Below the pieces are notes generated by a model that saw only the letters and a program-made list of their open reading frames with translations, was not told the origin of the DNA and made no database searches. From Vibrio panuliri (GTDB lineage: Bacteria > Pseudomonadota > Gammaproteobacteria > Enterobacterales > Vibrionaceae): a stretch of 64,000 nucleotides of DNA. The stretch spans positions 2,880,540 through 2,944,539 of the forward strand of contig NZ_AP019654.1 in NCBI RefSeq assembly GCF_009938205.1, given 5' to 3'. Shown piece after piece: positions 19,516 to 30,138 of the stretch (within the stretch, counting starts at the first letter, position 1; the number at the start of each line of letters is the position of its first letter). Made by a program: the position numbers and the translations under genes.

Positions 19516-20868
19516 TTATTCCGCGAGTTTGGCGAGAAGCTTGCCGTGAATACCGTCAAATCCACCATTACTCATCACTAGGATGTTATCGCCCGGTCTA
19601 GCACTCTTGGCAATTTGCGCCACTAGTTGGTCAATATCATCATTAGTGTAAGCTGGCTGAGGGCACTGCTCTGCTATCTCCGCAACTGACCAAGCAATTC
19701 CTTCCGGTTGATAGAGGTATACCTCATCAGCATGATGCAATGAAGCCGCAAGTGTTTGTTTGTGTACTCCACGCTTCATGGTCGCTGAACGCGGCTCTAG
19801 CACAGCGATGATCTTGTCATTGCCAACCTTGTTACGCAGACCACCTGTGGTCAGTTCAATCGCAGTAGGGTGATGAGCGAAATCGTCGTAAACCTTAATC
19901 CCTTTGACTTCGCCTTTTAACTCGAGACGTCGTTTAGTATTAATAAACTTACCCAACGCCTCACAGGCTAAGTCAGGTGTGACACCCACATGGCGCGCAG
20001 CAGCGATCGCCATCAATGCATTGTCAACGTTGTGGTCACCAACGAGATCCCATTTCACCGTGCCGACATGTTGCTGTTTAAGATAAACATCAAACTGTGA
20101 GCCATCTTTGGTGATTTTCTCAGCGCGCCAATCATTCTCTTCGCCAGTAAACTCGGTTTCACTCCAGCAACCACGCTCTAACACGTCAGCAATCGCCGCA
20201 TCTTTGCTCGGCGCAAGGATACGTCCGTTACCCGGAACCGTGCGCACTAGATGATGGAATTGACGTTTAATCGCTTCAAGATCATCAAAGATGTCAGCAT
20301 GATCGAACTCTAAGTTGTTCATCACTAACGTACGCGGATGGTAGTGAACAAACTTTGAACGCTTATCAAAAAAAGCACTGTCATATTCGTCTGCTTCAAC
20401 GACAAAAAACATACTTTCGCCCAAACGAGCAGAAATTCCAAAGTTGCCCAATACGCCGCCAACCAGAAACCCAGGTTGGTAACCGCATGCCTCTAACACC
20501 CAAGCAAGCATACTTGAAGTTGTGGTTTTACCATGAGTGCCTGAAACCGCGAGTACCCAGCGATCATGAAGTAAAAATTCTTGTAGCCATTGCGGGCCCG
20601 AAGTGTAACGCAAGTTATTATTTAACACATATTCAACGCAGGGATTGCCACGACTCATTGCATTACCAATCACCACGAGGTCTGGAGCCGGGTTTAACTG
20701 AGATGGGTCAAAACCTTCTATTAGTTCAATACCTTGAGACTCAAGCATCGTGCTCATTGGTGGGTAAACGTTTGCGTCACTCCCTGTTACTTTATGGCCA
20801 AGCTGGCGCGCTAACATTGCCGCACCACCCATAAAGGTGCCACAGATCCCCAAGATATGAATATGCAT
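19516..20868 (-). CDS. mpl: UDP-MurNAc:L-Ala-gamma-D-Glu-meso-DAP ligase
   Basis: Recycles the murein tripeptide by joining it to UDP-MurNAc in the cytosol. 450 aa of the Mur ligase family: N-terminal Rossmann [15 protein letters not shown]-loop [13 protein letters not shown] near residue 110, and the C-terminal [14 protein letters not shown] motif. Divergent from fbp, as in E. coli, across a 298-bp region in which I see no further gene. Confidence 0.97.
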   Translation of the reverse strand: MHIHILGICGTFMGGAAMLARQLGHKVTGSDANVYPPMSTMLESQGIELIEGFDPSQLNPAPDLVVIGNAMSRGNPCVEYVLNNNLRYTSGPQWLQEFLLHDRWVLAVSGTHGKTTTSSMLAWVLEACGYQPGFLVGGVLGNFGISARLGESMFFVVEADEYDSAFFDKRSKFVHYHPRTLVMNNLEFDHADIFDDLEAIKRQFHHLVRTVPGNGRILAPSKDAAIADVLERGCWSETEFTGEENDWRAEKITKDGSQFDVYLKQQHVGTVKWDLVGDHNVDNALMAIAAARHVGVTPDLACEALGKFINTKRRLELKGEVKGIKVYDDFAHHPTAIELTTGGLRNKVGNDKIIAVLEPRSATMKRGVHKQTLAASLHHADEVYLYQPEGIAWSVAEIAEQCPQPAYTNDDIDQLVAQIAKSARPGDNILVMSNGGFDGIHGKLLAKLAE

Positions 20869-21166
20869 AAACTAAACCTTGTTCTACGCGAAAATTAACC
20901 GCTTCATTATGGCGATAATAGCCGTAAAAGCGAACCATTTTGATCACGCTAATGTGACGAAAATGTCCAAATCCTTGTGGCTTTTGATAGCAAAAGTCGC
21001 CGCTGCAACGCGCCTTTGGGCAACTAAATAAATTGAGATCTCAGTCAATTACTTCAGTACCCATAAAAAGATCTACGTCTTACACTTATTAAGGTCAGTG
21101 AGGTTTCGTAGAAAACCCGCTGTTTTATTAAGCCCCCACAATAGCTAAACACAAAAAGGAAACACC

Positions 21167-22186
21167 ATGTCTGGAATGCGCACCCTTGGCGAATTTATCG
21201 TTGAGAAACAAGCAGACTTCCCGCACGCAAGTGGCGATCTTTCTTCATTACTCGCTTCCATTCGCTTAGCTGCGAAGATAGTAAACCGAGAGATCAATAA
21301 AGCAGGTCTTGCCGATATTACGGGTTCTGTAGGCGCAGAGAACGTACAAGGCGAAGAGCAACAAAAGCTCGATTTGTACGCGAATGAAAAATTCAAAGCC
21401 GCATTAGAGGCTCGTGACCAAGTCTGCGGAGTTGCGAGTGAGGAAGAAGATGAAGCTGTTGCATTCAACAAGGAGCTCAACAAGAACGCTAAGTACGTGG
21501 TTCTGATGGACCCGCTTGATGGCTCATCCAACATTGATGTTAATGTCTCTGTTGGCACGATCTTCTCAATTTACCGCCGAGTATCACCAATCGGTACCCC
21601 ACCAACCCAAGAGGACTTCCTCCAGCCAGGTAACAAGCAAGTGGCTGCAGGCTATGTTATCTACGGCTCGTCAACCATGTTGGTGTACACCACAGGTAAC
21701 GGTGTTAACGGCTTTACCTACGACCCTTCGTTAGGCACTTTCTGTCTCTCCCATGAGAACATGATGATTCCTCAAGATGGTCAAATCTACTCAATTAACG
21801 AAGGCAACTACACGCGCTTCCCGCTTGGTATCAAAAAGTACATCAAGTACTGCCAAGAGAACGACGCGGCATCAAACAGACCCTACACATCACGCTACAT
21901 TGGCTCGCTTGTTGCCGATTTCCATCGCAACTTGCTCAAAGGTGGGGTGTATCTCTACCCAAGCACCCAAAGTCATCCACAAGGGAAGCTACGTCTATTG
22001 TACGAGTGCAATCCTATGGCCTACATTGCCGAGCAAGCGGGTGGTATCGCATCGGATGGCGTTAACCGAATCATGGACATCAAACCGACCGAGTTGCACC
22101 AACGCGTGCCATTTGTCGTTGGGTCGAAAAACATGGTGGCAAAAGTCGAAGACTTTATTGAAAAGTATCGCGACGAAGAACAGTAA
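21167..22186 (+). CDS. fbp: Class I fructose-1,6-bisphosphatase
   Basis: Gluconeogenic enzyme that removes the 1-phosphate of fructose 1,6-bisphosphate; it opposes glycolytic flux through the pathway of the fbaA gene at the left end. 339 aa. The metal site [18 protein letters not shown] lies near residue 110, and [16 protein letters not shown] near residue 275. AAAAAGGAAA precedes the ATG. Followed at once by a strong terminator. Confidence 0.98.
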   Translation: MSGMRTLGEFIVEKQADFPHASGDLSSLLASIRLAAKIVNREINKAGLADITGSVGAENVQGEEQQKLDLYANEKFKAALEARDQVCGVASEEEDEAVAFNKELNKNAKYVVLMDPLDGSSNIDVNVSVGTIFSIYRRVSPIGTPPTQEDFLQPGNKQVAAGYVIYGSSTMLVYTTGNGVNGFTYDPSLGTFCLSHENMMIPQDGQIYSINEGNYTRFPLGIKKYIKYCQENDAASNRPYTSRYIGSLVADFHRNLLKGGVYLYPSTQSHPQGKLRLLYECNPMAYIAEQAGGIASDGVNRIMDIKPTELHQRVPFVVGSKNMVAKVEDFIEKYRDEEQ

Positions 22187-22187
22187 G

Positions 22188-22213
22188 AAAAAGCGCCTTA
22201 GGGCGCTTTTTTT
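22188..22213 (+). terminator. Terminator after fbp
   Basis: AAAGCGCC-TTAG-GGCGCTTTTTTT directly after the stop codon. Confidence 0.92.
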
Positions 22214-22344
22214 ATAACCGTTTGTTTACATTAAATGCAATTTCGCTTTATGGTATTAGGCGCATTTTTGACCAAGCAAATACCAATCTGGATAGGTAAG
22301 GAATCAATGCTTGTCTAGGTGGGAAAAACATAAGGATATAATAC

Positions 22345-22872
22345 ATGAGCTTGAATGACGTACCTGCTGGTAAATCTCTACCAGATGATCTCTATGTCGT
22401 GATTGAAATTCCAGCCAACGCAGACCCGATCAAATATGAAGTAGACAAAGACTCAGGAGCGGTGTTTGTTGACCGCTTTATGTCAGCTCCGATGTTCTAC
22501 CCATGTAACTATGGCTATGTAAACAATACCCTCTCCCTAGACGGTGATCCGGTCGATGTATTGGTTCCGACCCCCTATCCATTGATGCCTGGCTCAGTTA
22601 TTCGCTGTCGCCCTGTTGGCGTTCTAAAAATGACAGATGAGTCCGGTGAAGATGCTAAAGTCGTCGCCGTCCCGCATACCAAACTATCGAAAGAATATGA
22701 TCATATTCAGGATGTTGACGATCTACCTGAACTGCTGAAAGCGCAGATCACTCAGTTCTTTGAACGCTACAAAGAGCTAGAAGCAGGAAAGTGGGTTAAA
22801 GTTGATGGCTGGGCAGATGTACAAGCCGCACGTCAAGAGATACTAGAGTCATTTGAGCGCGCACAAAAGTAA
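22345..22872 (+). CDS. ppa: Inorganic pyrophosphatase
   Basis: Hydrolyses pyrophosphate and so drives biosynthetic reactions forward. 175 aa, family [20 protein letters not shown] (metal-binding acidic cluster), [17 protein letters not shown] and the late [10 protein letters not shown] are standard. Own promoter region after the fbp terminator; ends in a terminator that also faces the DUF2799 lipoprotein. Confidence 0.98.
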   Translation: MSLNDVPAGKSLPDDLYVVIEIPANADPIKYEVDKDSGAVFVDRFMSAPMFYPCNYGYVNNTLSLDGDPVDVLVPTPYPLMPGSVIRCRPVGVLKMTDESGEDAKVVAVPHTKLSKEYDHIQDVDDLPELLKAQITQFFERYKELEAGKWVKVDGWADVQAARQEILESFERAQK

Positions 22873-22889
22873 CCAGCTAAAATGATGAC

Positions 22890-22913
22890 AAAAGCCAGCA
22901 TTGCTGGCTTTTT
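22890..22913. terminator. Bidirectional terminator, ppa / lipoprotein gene
   Basis: AAAAGCCAGCA and TGCTGGCTTTTT form an almost loopless perfect stem between convergent stops. Confidence 0.9.
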
Positions 22914-22915
22914 CA

Positions 22916-23263
22916 CTAGAAGAAATTAAGTCGACCATTCGCGTAATCGTTCTGGAAAAATGGATTAATATCATCGCAAATACCATGATATGGCTTACCG
23001 ATTAAACCCAATACGTATGCGTTTTGAGAACAGTAGTTCTGCTTGCCCTCCTGATAGCCGACTTGATAGGCCTGAAACATTTCCTCGGTGAACGGCTTAG
23101 GCGCACTCAAGCTAACAAGTTTGTCTTGAGATTGAAAAGTTTGCCCCTGCTCTGCTCGATCTTGTCCATAGCTTTGCCAAGTGTCTACCGAATAGAACTC
23201 TGGTAGAGGTGGTGATACACAACCGACAATAAACAAAGAAATTAGCACCAATAACCATTTCAT
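22916..23263 (-). CDS. DUF2799-type lipoprotein
   Basis: 115 aa from MKWLLVLISLFIVGC, a lipoprotein signal with the lipobox IVGC (Cys15). The start at 23263 has GGAGG 6 nt upstream; the longer open frame adds 15 unlikely residues. Features are YGQDRAEQG, YQVGYQEGKQNYC and a C-terminal NDYANGRLNFF, a Tyr/Gly pattern I associate with DUF2799. Function unknown; probable outer-membrane lipoprotein. It follows ytfP by 54 bp and may ride on the tamAB-ytfP transcript. Confidence 0.82.
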   Translation of the reverse strand: MKWLLVLISLFIVGCVSPPLPEFYSVDTWQSYGQDRAEQGQTFQSQDKLVSLSAPKPFTEEMFQAYQVGYQEGKQNYCSQNAYVLGLIGKPYHGICDDINPFFQNDYANGRLNFF

Positions 23264-23317
23264 TTGCTCATTCCTCCATACTGATGGTGATAGCCCAACC
23301 GCAGCCAATTTTTTGCA

Positions 23318-23665
23318 CTACACGCGCTGACTCCAGTCTCCTGATGAAATTATAACGTCTAATAACGATGCATCCTGGTATAGATATATCCAAGCTTGAC
23401 CAAAGGGTGTGTCAATCAATTCACGACGATATTCCACTGGCACGTCTTCTAATTGATCAAGCGCTTGCAACATCACCTCATCGACAAGATACACCTCACC
23501 AAAAATCGCTTGATGCCCACTTATTACGGCTGGGTATGCACCAAGATCATAAAGGGCATAATTAGGTGCAGTCTCATGCAGCCCCAACAGTTGTGCATTT
23601 GCCAAATAGTGATGGTTACTTTCTCCTTGGCGCAATGTGCCGTAAACAAACACGAGATGCTGCAT
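23318..23665 (-). CDS. ytfP: Gamma-glutamylcyclotransferase-like YtfP
   Basis: 115 aa. VYGTLRQGESNHHYL near the N-terminus is the binding loop of the GGCT/AIG2-like fold, with an acidic residue in LEDVPVEYRR that may be catalytic. The substrate in bacteria is not established. The start at 23665 is 10 bp past the tamB stop. The order tamA-tamB-ytfP is the same in E. coli, pointing to an old operon rather than a shared pathway I can name. Confidence 0.93.
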   Translation of the reverse strand: MQHLVFVYGTLRQGESNHHYLANAQLLGLHETAPNYALYDLGAYPAVISGHQAIFGEVYLVDEVMLQALDQLEDVPVEYRRELIDTPFGQAWIYLYQDASLLDVIISSGDWSQRV

Positions 23666-23675
23666 AAACTTCCCC

Positions 23676-26600
23676 TTAGTTAAACTCAAACTGATAAAGC
23701 AAGTCGACGGCACTATCTAACCCAGAGACTGCTTCTAAATAGAGATCTTTCATCAAACGATATCGAACCGTAAACTCACCAACCGAATCGAAAATACCTA
23801 CACCATATTTCACTTGTAGACCAGGTAATACGTAACCACTAACGGTCACTTGCGAGTCATCTCCTGACCCAGCAGTATTTAACTGCAAGTCTTGGACACC
23901 AAAGGCTTCGCCTAACTCACCGACCACTTTACCGCTTTTTGCCAAACTTAGCCCAATCAAGGTCGTGGTCATCGCATTGCCCCCAGACTCACCATCAATA
24001 TCCTGCCCACGCAATAAGTATGAGAGCGCGTTGGCTTGAGGCATGGCAGGTTCAGAGAAAATGGTCAATTGAGGCTCATCAGCAGGACCACTGACTCGCA
24101 CACCTGCCGTTACATCATCTTGGGTATTGTCAGGATTACGAATCGCGGTGATTTGCACATAGGGTTGATCCGCAGGTCCATTCATCAAGATCTTACCCTC
24201 TTTAATCAACAAGTCTTGTCCAAAGGAGGTGTATGAGCCGTTTTCAATGTTAACTTCCCCTACCACAAAAGGACCTTTGTTTTTCTGCGTCACATTGAGG
24301 TTGCCAACTAAGCCGCCCTCAAGACCAAAGGCCGACAATTTGAAATCATCACCAATGGTAAGATTGATATTGGTTTCAATATCAAATGGTACAGTGTTGC
24401 CTTCAGCCACAGGCTGACCTTGTGCGTCGACAATCACTTGATCTTTGGAGACCTCAATCGCACTCGGTGGCAAATCATCGATCACAATACGCCCCCAAGG
24501 GAGGGCAATGGTGCCATCTATCCGCGCATGTTTCGGAGAGGCTGAGATGGTCATATCTGGGATGACTTTCACTTTAACCATCGGCGGCATAACCACCTTG
24601 AGTTCCTCAGCAAATACCCGAGCTTGTGTGCGCCATGCGGTTAGATCCTGCCAGTTGGCATCGCCAGACACCTTCAGTTGCCCATCTGGTGTTTGCAGCG
24701 CGGCATTTAATTTCGCATCATAACCGGTGAAGTCGAGCACTAACTGACCAGAATCGACCTCTATCGGCGATATCTCGCCTTTGAGCATAATGTCGTCAAC
24801 CTTAAACTGGCCATTAACCCTAGGATGAAGCAGAGGACCAGATAACTTGAGATCGGTTTCAATATTAGATTTAAGCTGGCTATACTCCCCCACCAAGACG
24901 TTAAGGAAATCAAGGTTAAAGGTGCCCAAAGCTAAGCGACCTTCTATTTGCTTATCGCTGGCTAGCACATCGGGAATGGTGACTTCACCACTGATATCAC
25001 CATTATCAGTCACATCAAACAACCAGTCGGCTTTTAACTGATTATTGGCAATGTTGGCATTGAGTTTCACGCTCTCCCAACCGAACACTAATGGTTGTTC
25101 AAGTTGCTGAGTCACGCCGCCTTTCGGCATGATAATTTTTGCAATCAATTCAGGCGCTTTGCTTGGTGCCCATTTCGCCCAGACAGAGGCATCAACCGAA
25201 CCATCAAGACGGGTCTTTTCCGGCAGTAGTGCGGCTAACTGAGCAAAGTTAAATGCATTAATCGAGAGTTGCGCTTCCCCTGTCTTACCTACCTGAATAT
25301 CTTTGTCCAAGCAGATCGTCGAGTTCTCTTGTCGCCAGCAATGAGCACCGACCGAGGCCATTTCAGTCGCCCCATCAAATTCTAGAGAAATCGGCTCTTC
25401 TAGACGCCATTCACCTTGTTCGGTATTAACCATCATGCGCTGCAATTGACCACGCCAATTAAGGTCAGGCTGAGTCGTTGCACTACCACTCAACGCGAGA
25501 CTGGTGGAGATCAACGATGAGCGTACATCTAACCTTGCTTCGTGAGCCTGCTCTGTTCCAGACGCGACAAGTGCAATATCGTCAATCTCAGTACCCTGAT
25601 AATTGAGTGCGTTCACCTCCAACTTAACGTTGCCGTGAGGTGCTGGAAGTGGGACAACATCCCCAATCAGCTTAAGTGATTTAACCTGAGCCTCTCCTCG
25701 CCAATCGATATCATTGACCGCTAAGTCCATTGTCACCTGTGGCTCCGCTAACTTGCCACTCATTTGAATCGAACCTTTTGCGCGACCTTTTAGTTCCGGT
25801 ATCGATTTGGCAATCTCAGGCAAATTTAAGTTAATCGACATATCCCACTGCTGCTCCAGCATGCCGTTCGCTTCAAGGGAGTTGGGACCATGGGACAACA
25901 CCAACTTTGGCGTTTGCAGCGATAAAATGCCTTTCCCTTTTCGATCTGAGACATCCAACGAACCAACAATATTGAGCGGGTATTGTCGTAATATGCCGTC
26001 AATATCAAGCATAGGAACAGAGACTTGCCAACCACCTTGTTTGGTGAGGCTACCTGTAGTGCTCACCTTACCACTGATGTTGCCTTCCGCTTCCTGCCAT
26101 TGCAGCCCCGGTTGGACGTTCGACAGACTCAAATCTGCAGACCAATTGATTGGTGCTTGCCAGTTCACCATGGCTTGACCTGCAATCGAACCACCCAAGG
26201 TATCAATGCCTAATTCAGTAAACTGGATTTGTGAAAGGTCACCTTTACCTTGTAGAGCAAGGGAAACATCAGGGATTGGCTTGCCCTGCGCACTCCCCTG
26301 CAAGCTCAACTCATAGCCTTTGAGCGACCCCTGGGCTGTAAACTTATCGACATCAGCTTGATAGTCAGCATCACCCCGCAATGGCCACTGAGCTTTTAAC
26401 TTATCGATTGAGACAGTAAAAGGAAGATTAGGGTCAAGAGGTTCCAATTGTCCCTGAATGTCTGCTTTGAGCAATTTATCTAATTGAGCATTTAACGAAA
26501 GTTGCGCCACGCTACCATTCGCCGTTAATGCGATGCGCTGTCCCTTTACTGGCTCAATGCCCAAGGTGGCATCTAGATTAAGGTCTAGTGGATAGCCTTG

Positions 26601-27428
26601 TTTGAGGGTCACTTTTCCCGCGAGCTTCCCTACTACCTCTGGCATATCCAGCTCTAGGGTTGATAAGGTCACGTCATAGCCAGAAGCTACGCCCGCTAAA
26701 CCTAAATGGTTAACGATCACAGGAGAGGCTTGCTGTAACTGAAAGTTATCGATATCTAGTCGTTGAAGAACAATAGCAAGCGGCAGTTCAACTTCCGGTA
26801 AAACGATGGCTGAACTCTCTTGCTTAGTCGCAGGAGGCGCGGCAGCATTCTCCTCACTCGGAGCAAGCTTTACCAGTGCGTTATTAAGCTGAGTCGGGCG
26901 AATCGTTAAGCGGTTCCCTTGAAAAGAAAACCCAGTAGAAAAACTTTGCCATTGAATATGGTTGCCGAGAATATCGAGATCAATATCCTCCAAAGATATC
27001 TGACCGACCCGTATCGGTAATGGCGTAGTGATCGCACCATTGCTACTCGATGTTTGATCACTTTGAGGTTGAGACTCCGGCAGTTGCGTTAAGCTAAACT
27101 TAACCCCTTTGAGTGACGCCTCATCAACACACACGCTAGGCTCAGTGAAACACGCAGGTTTAACCGCTAAGGTCAATGAGTCAATCTTGGTTTCTAGGTG
27201 CAATTGCGGGTCAAGGTAACTGACTTGCTGCAAAGTAAAACGTGGAAAAAGACTCCCCTGGTAGTGCTCAACACGCAGTTGAGGAACCAATCGCTCAGCT
27301 CCCCAGAGTACAACACCCAGTCCGGGCTTGGTAAACAAGAGCATCGCCAACGCAAGCACGAGTAGAATAACAATGCTTAGTAACGATACTGAGAGCCATT
27401 TAGACCACTTTAATACCACCTTGGTCAT
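23676..27428 (-). CDS. tamB: TamB, inner-membrane-anchored lipid-bridge protein
   Basis: 1250 aa. One N-terminal membrane helix (about residues 13-33), then a long run of beta-helical AsmA/TamB repeats spanning the periplasm, ending in the DUF490 domain (about residues 900-1250) with INIENGSYTSFGQDLLIKEG and a terminal YQFEFN that suits barrel contact. It works with TamA in outer-membrane protein assembly and, by current evidence, phospholipid transport. Its ATG overlaps the tamA stop by 4 bp (ATGA). Confidence 0.97.
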   Translation of the reverse strand: MTKVVLKWSKWLSVSLLSIVILLVLALAMLLFTKPGLGVVLWGAERLVPQLRVEHYQGSLFPRFTLQQVSYLDPQLHLETKIDSLTLAVKPACFTEPSVCVDEASLKGVKFSLTQLPESQPQSDQTSSSNGAITTPLPIRVGQISLEDIDLDILGNHIQWQSFSTGFSFQGNRLTIRPTQLNNALVKLAPSEENAAAPPATKQESSAIVLPEVELPLAIVLQRLDIDNFQLQQASPVIVNHLGLAGVASGYDVTLSTLELDMPEVVGKLAGKVTLKQGYPLDLNLDATLGIEPVKGQRIALTANGSVAQLSLNAQLDKLLKADIQGQLEPLDPNLPFTVSIDKLKAQWPLRGDADYQADVDKFTAQGSLKGYELSLQGSAQGKPIPDVSLALQGKGDLSQIQFTELGIDTLGGSIAGQAMVNWQAPINWSADLSLSNVQPGLQWQEAEGNISGKVSTTGSLTKQGGWQVSVPMLDIDGILRQYPLNIVGSLDVSDRKGKGILSLQTPKLVLSHGPNSLEANGMLEQQWDMSINLNLPEIAKSIPELKGRAKGSIQMSGKLAEPQVTMDLAVNDIDWRGEAQVKSLKLIGDVVPLPAPHGNVKLEVNALNYQGTEIDDIALVASGTEQAHEARLDVRSSLISTSLALSGSATTQPDLNWRGQLQRMMVNTEQGEWRLEEPISLEFDGATEMASVGAHCWRQENSTICLDKDIQVGKTGEAQLSINAFNFAQLAALLPEKTRLDGSVDASVWAKWAPSKAPELIAKIIMPKGGVTQQLEQPLVFGWESVKLNANIANNQLKADWLFDVTDNGDISGEVTIPDVLASDKQIEGRLALGTFNLDFLNVLVGEYSQLKSNIETDLKLSGPLLHPRVNGQFKVDDIMLKGEISPIEVDSGQLVLDFTGYDAKLNAALQTPDGQLKVSGDANWQDLTAWRTQARVFAEELKVVMPPMVKVKVIPDMTISASPKHARIDGTIALPWGRIVIDDLPPSAIEVSKDQVIVDAQGQPVAEGNTVPFDIETNINLTIGDDFKLSAFGLEGGLVGNLNVTQKNKGPFVVGEVNIENGSYTSFGQDLLIKEGKILMNGPADQPYVQITAIRNPDNTQDDVTAGVRVSGPADEPQLTIFSEPAMPQANALSYLLRGQDIDGESGGNAMTTTLIGLSLAKSGKVVGELGEAFGVQDLQLNTAGSGDDSQVTVSGYVLPGLQVKYGVGIFDSVGEFTVRYRLMKDLYLEAVSGLDSAVDLLYQFEFN

Positions 27429-29140
27429 AGCTCAGGTCCTAAAGTAAAGTGAATTCTGAATTCGTCTCCAGGTGTTGCATCAAGCCCCCAAGCAAAATCT
27501 AATCGCACAGGGCCCACTGGCGATGCCCAGCGGACACCGACACCGACACCACGTTTGAAATCAGGAGTATCATTGAACGCATCACCATAATCATAGAACA
27601 TGGCGCCCCACCAATTGCCAACCACTCGGTAGTTATATTCGAGTGAAGTGACCGCAACAAACTTCGCCCCCGACAATGCCCCACTGCTGTCTTTTGGTGA
27701 AATCGATTCATAACCATAACCACGCAAGTTGTTATCACCACCAGCAAAAAAACGCAGCGATGGAGAAAGCTTATCGAAATCATCAACGATATTTGCTCCC
27801 CCACCAATGCGGAAAATACCTCGATGATTTTCGCCAGCACTGCGTATCCAAGACATTCCACCAATTAGACGCAGAACATCGGTTTCTGACAATGCTTTGG
27901 CGTTACCGTACTCAACCGTTAAGCTTTGCTTATCACCCCATGTAGGCATGGCTCCACCACGTGAACGCGTACGATTAAAAGAGATCCCTGGCATCAAGAA
28001 TTGCGCATTGTCATCTTGAATACCCTGTTCGTAGTTCTCCAATAGGTAGCGAATAAACACCGTACGATGCCAGCCATTATCAAGCGTCCAGTGACGCTCT
28101 AATGCTAAGTTAGACTCCAGACTTTTCGTGTCACGATTATCCACATTTTTCATCCCATACTGGATGCGATAGTAATCATTAAGCGCATCTGCCATAGGGA
28201 TACGGTAGCCAGCCGTAATAGTTTGCTCCGGCTTAGAGAGTGAAAAACTACTGTCAAAACTGTGCCCCCGCGAGCTCAGCCATGGTTTCTTCCACTTAAG
28301 AGAGCCTCTCACACCGACATCCGTTGAATAACCGATACCTGTCTCCAACTTATTGCGCGCTTGGGGAGCAAGCGATACTTTAACCGGTAACTCACGTCCC
28401 TCGCCTAACATACTCAGGTCAGGCTCGACAAACACTGATGAGAACCAATCGGTATTAGAGAGATTCTGGTTATATTTACCAATTTCAGACACTAAATAGG
28501 GCTCGCCAGTCTCATAAGGTTGCAACGAGCGCACACGATCTTCTCGGATTTGGCTACCCGTAATGGTGGTTTCGCCAAAGTGATAACGAATACCACTGTC
28601 ATAGTGAAGATGAATATTGGCTTGGTTTCGGGTAGGGGAAACCTCCAACCGGCTAACCACAAAGTCTCCCTCAAAATACCCTTTCTGTAGCGCTAAGTTG
28701 CGTATGCCCGACTTGAGTTGATCATAAAATCCGTGATTTAAACGCTCCCCCACTTTTAAACCGCTGTTCTTCACCAAGTTAGCAAAATCGGGGTCTTGGC
28801 TAGCCTCACCATCAATCTTAATATCGAGAATGTGAATGAGCATCGCAGCTCCTGGCGTCACCGTGACGATCAACTCATCACCTTTATCTGAGGTTTGGAA
28901 GTCAAACTGAGGATGGTAGTAACCCAACGCATTCAACGCTTCGGTAATGTTCCTTTCTAAGCGAGCTTGAAAGCGCAATGATGTGTCGTATTCTTTTTCT
29001 GGTATTGAAGAAAGATAAACATTGACGTTTTCTTCAACTTTCCCTGCCAAGCCTTTTACAGATAGCTTTGTTCCACTCGCCATAACCACACTCGGTATGC
29101 AGAGGAGAGCAACAGCGATAGCTAATGGCTTTTTTATCAT
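27425..29140 (-). CDS. tamA: TamA, Omp85-family outer-membrane protein
   Basis: 571 aa with a signal peptide (MIKKPLAIAVALLCIPSVVMAS). About three POTRA domains fill residues 25-260, followed by a 16-strand barrel. FFAGGDNNLRGYGYE carries the conserved loop-6 RGY (VRGF-like) motif; the C-terminus ends IHFTLGPEL. It forms the translocation and assembly module with TamB. Divergent from msrA, as in E. coli. Confidence 0.97.
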   Translation of the reverse strand: MIKKPLAIAVALLCIPSVVMASGTKLSVKGLAGKVEENVNVYLSSIPEKEYDTSLRFQARLERNITEALNALGYYHPQFDFQTSDKGDELIVTVTPGAAMLIHILDIKIDGEASQDPDFANLVKNSGLKVGERLNHGFYDQLKSGIRNLALQKGYFEGDFVVSRLEVSPTRNQANIHLHYDSGIRYHFGETTITGSQIREDRVRSLQPYETGEPYLVSEIGKYNQNLSNTDWFSSVFVEPDLSMLGEGRELPVKVSLAPQARNKLETGIGYSTDVGVRGSLKWKKPWLSSRGHSFDSSFSLSKPEQTITAGYRIPMADALNDYYRIQYGMKNVDNRDTKSLESNLALERHWTLDNGWHRTVFIRYLLENYEQGIQDDNAQFLMPGISFNRTRSRGGAMPTWGDKQSLTVEYGNAKALSETDVLRLIGGMSWIRSAGENHRGIFRIGGGANIVDDFDKLSPSLRFFAGGDNNLRGYGYESISPKDSSGALSGAKFVAVTSLEYNYRVVGNWWGAMFYDYGDAFNDTPDFKRGVGVGVRWASPVGPVRLDFAWGLDATPGDEFRIHFTLGPEL

Positions 29141-29429
29141 GGACTTTAGACACTTTTGTTACGTATTGTTTGTAGTAAATGATAACGTGAGTTATTAAAT
29201 TCGTCTGTAGGAAAAACGTTATTTTCCCGGTCTAAAGATACCTAAGCGACTTCAATTGCTAAACTTCCGTTTGTTGACGAATGGTATCTGACCACTTGAA
29301 AAGTGCGTATTCAGAAATACATGGACGATCAACAAGCTTAAGACAACAGCCACGCTTAGAGGTTCGATCACCATCGCCCAGATCACGTAAAACGATCTTG
29401 GTGCAAAATAAGCAGAAAAGGAAAGTCAT

Positions 29430-30053
29430 ATGTCAGACAAGCAAACCTTAATTAGCCCTGAGTTGGCCCTACCAGGGCGCAGTGAAGCGCTCACGATTGA
29501 TGAGCAACACTTTGTAAACGGGTCATACTTGAAAGCGCCGCTAGAGTCTCATCAACAACAAATCCTCCTTGGCATGGGATGCTTCTGGGGTGCGGAAAGA
29601 TTATTTTGGCAAATCGATGGCGTGATGAGCACTTCCGTTGGCTATGCTGGTGGATTTACGCCAAACCCAACTTATGAAGAAGTGTGCAGTGGCATGACAG
29701 GTCACGCGGAAGTAGTGCGAGTCGTCTTCGATCAACGAATCATAACGCTCGAAACGCTACTGCGTCATTTTTGGGAGCGCCACGACCCAACTCAAGGTAT
29801 GCGTCAAGGAAATGATCTTGGTACGCAATACCGCTCAGTCATTTTTGCCGAGGATCAATTACAACTTGAACTGGCACAGCAGAGTAAAGCGGAATACCAA
29901 ACACTACTTGGCAACCGTGGTATCACCACTGAAATCGCTATCGTGAAAGACTACTACTATGCCGAAAGCTACCACCAGCAATATTTAGCGAAAAATCCTA
30001 ATGGCTATTGTGGTCTGGGTGGGACTGGCGTTTGTTTTCCACCCGAAGCGTAA
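29430..30053 (+). CDS. msrA: Peptide methionine sulfoxide reductase A
   Basis: Reduces the S-epimer of methionine sulfoxide in proteins using thioredoxin. 207 aa, cytosolic. The catalytic Cys51 lies in [13 protein letters not shown]; a recycling cysteine is in the C-terminal [24 protein letters not shown] precedes the ATG. Its start codon abuts, back to back, the start of a possible minus-strand small ORF (see findings). Confidence 0.98.
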   Translation: MSDKQTLISPELALPGRSEALTIDEQHFVNGSYLKAPLESHQQQILLGMGCFWGAERLFWQIDGVMSTSVGYAGGFTPNPTYEEVCSGMTGHAEVVRVVFDQRIITLETLLRHFWERHDPTQGMRQGNDLGTQYRSVIFAEDQLQLELAQQSKAEYQTLLGNRGITTEIAIVKDYYYAESYHQQYLAKNPNGYCGLGGTGVCFPPEA

Positions 30054-30138
30054 TCGACTATGGTCTGGCTAGTGAAGTAGAGATTTGAGTATATACTTTA
30101 CTTGCGACAGTAAAGTCTCAATAAAACAGGAATATATA

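Noticed and set aside
24036-26213. Open frames opposite tamB
   Set aside because: Shadows of a 1250-aa gene with intact domains.
30085-30138. Upstream extension of the YtfJ-like gene
   Set aside because: It would put 18 polar residues before a good signal peptide; ATG at 30139 has a ribosome site.
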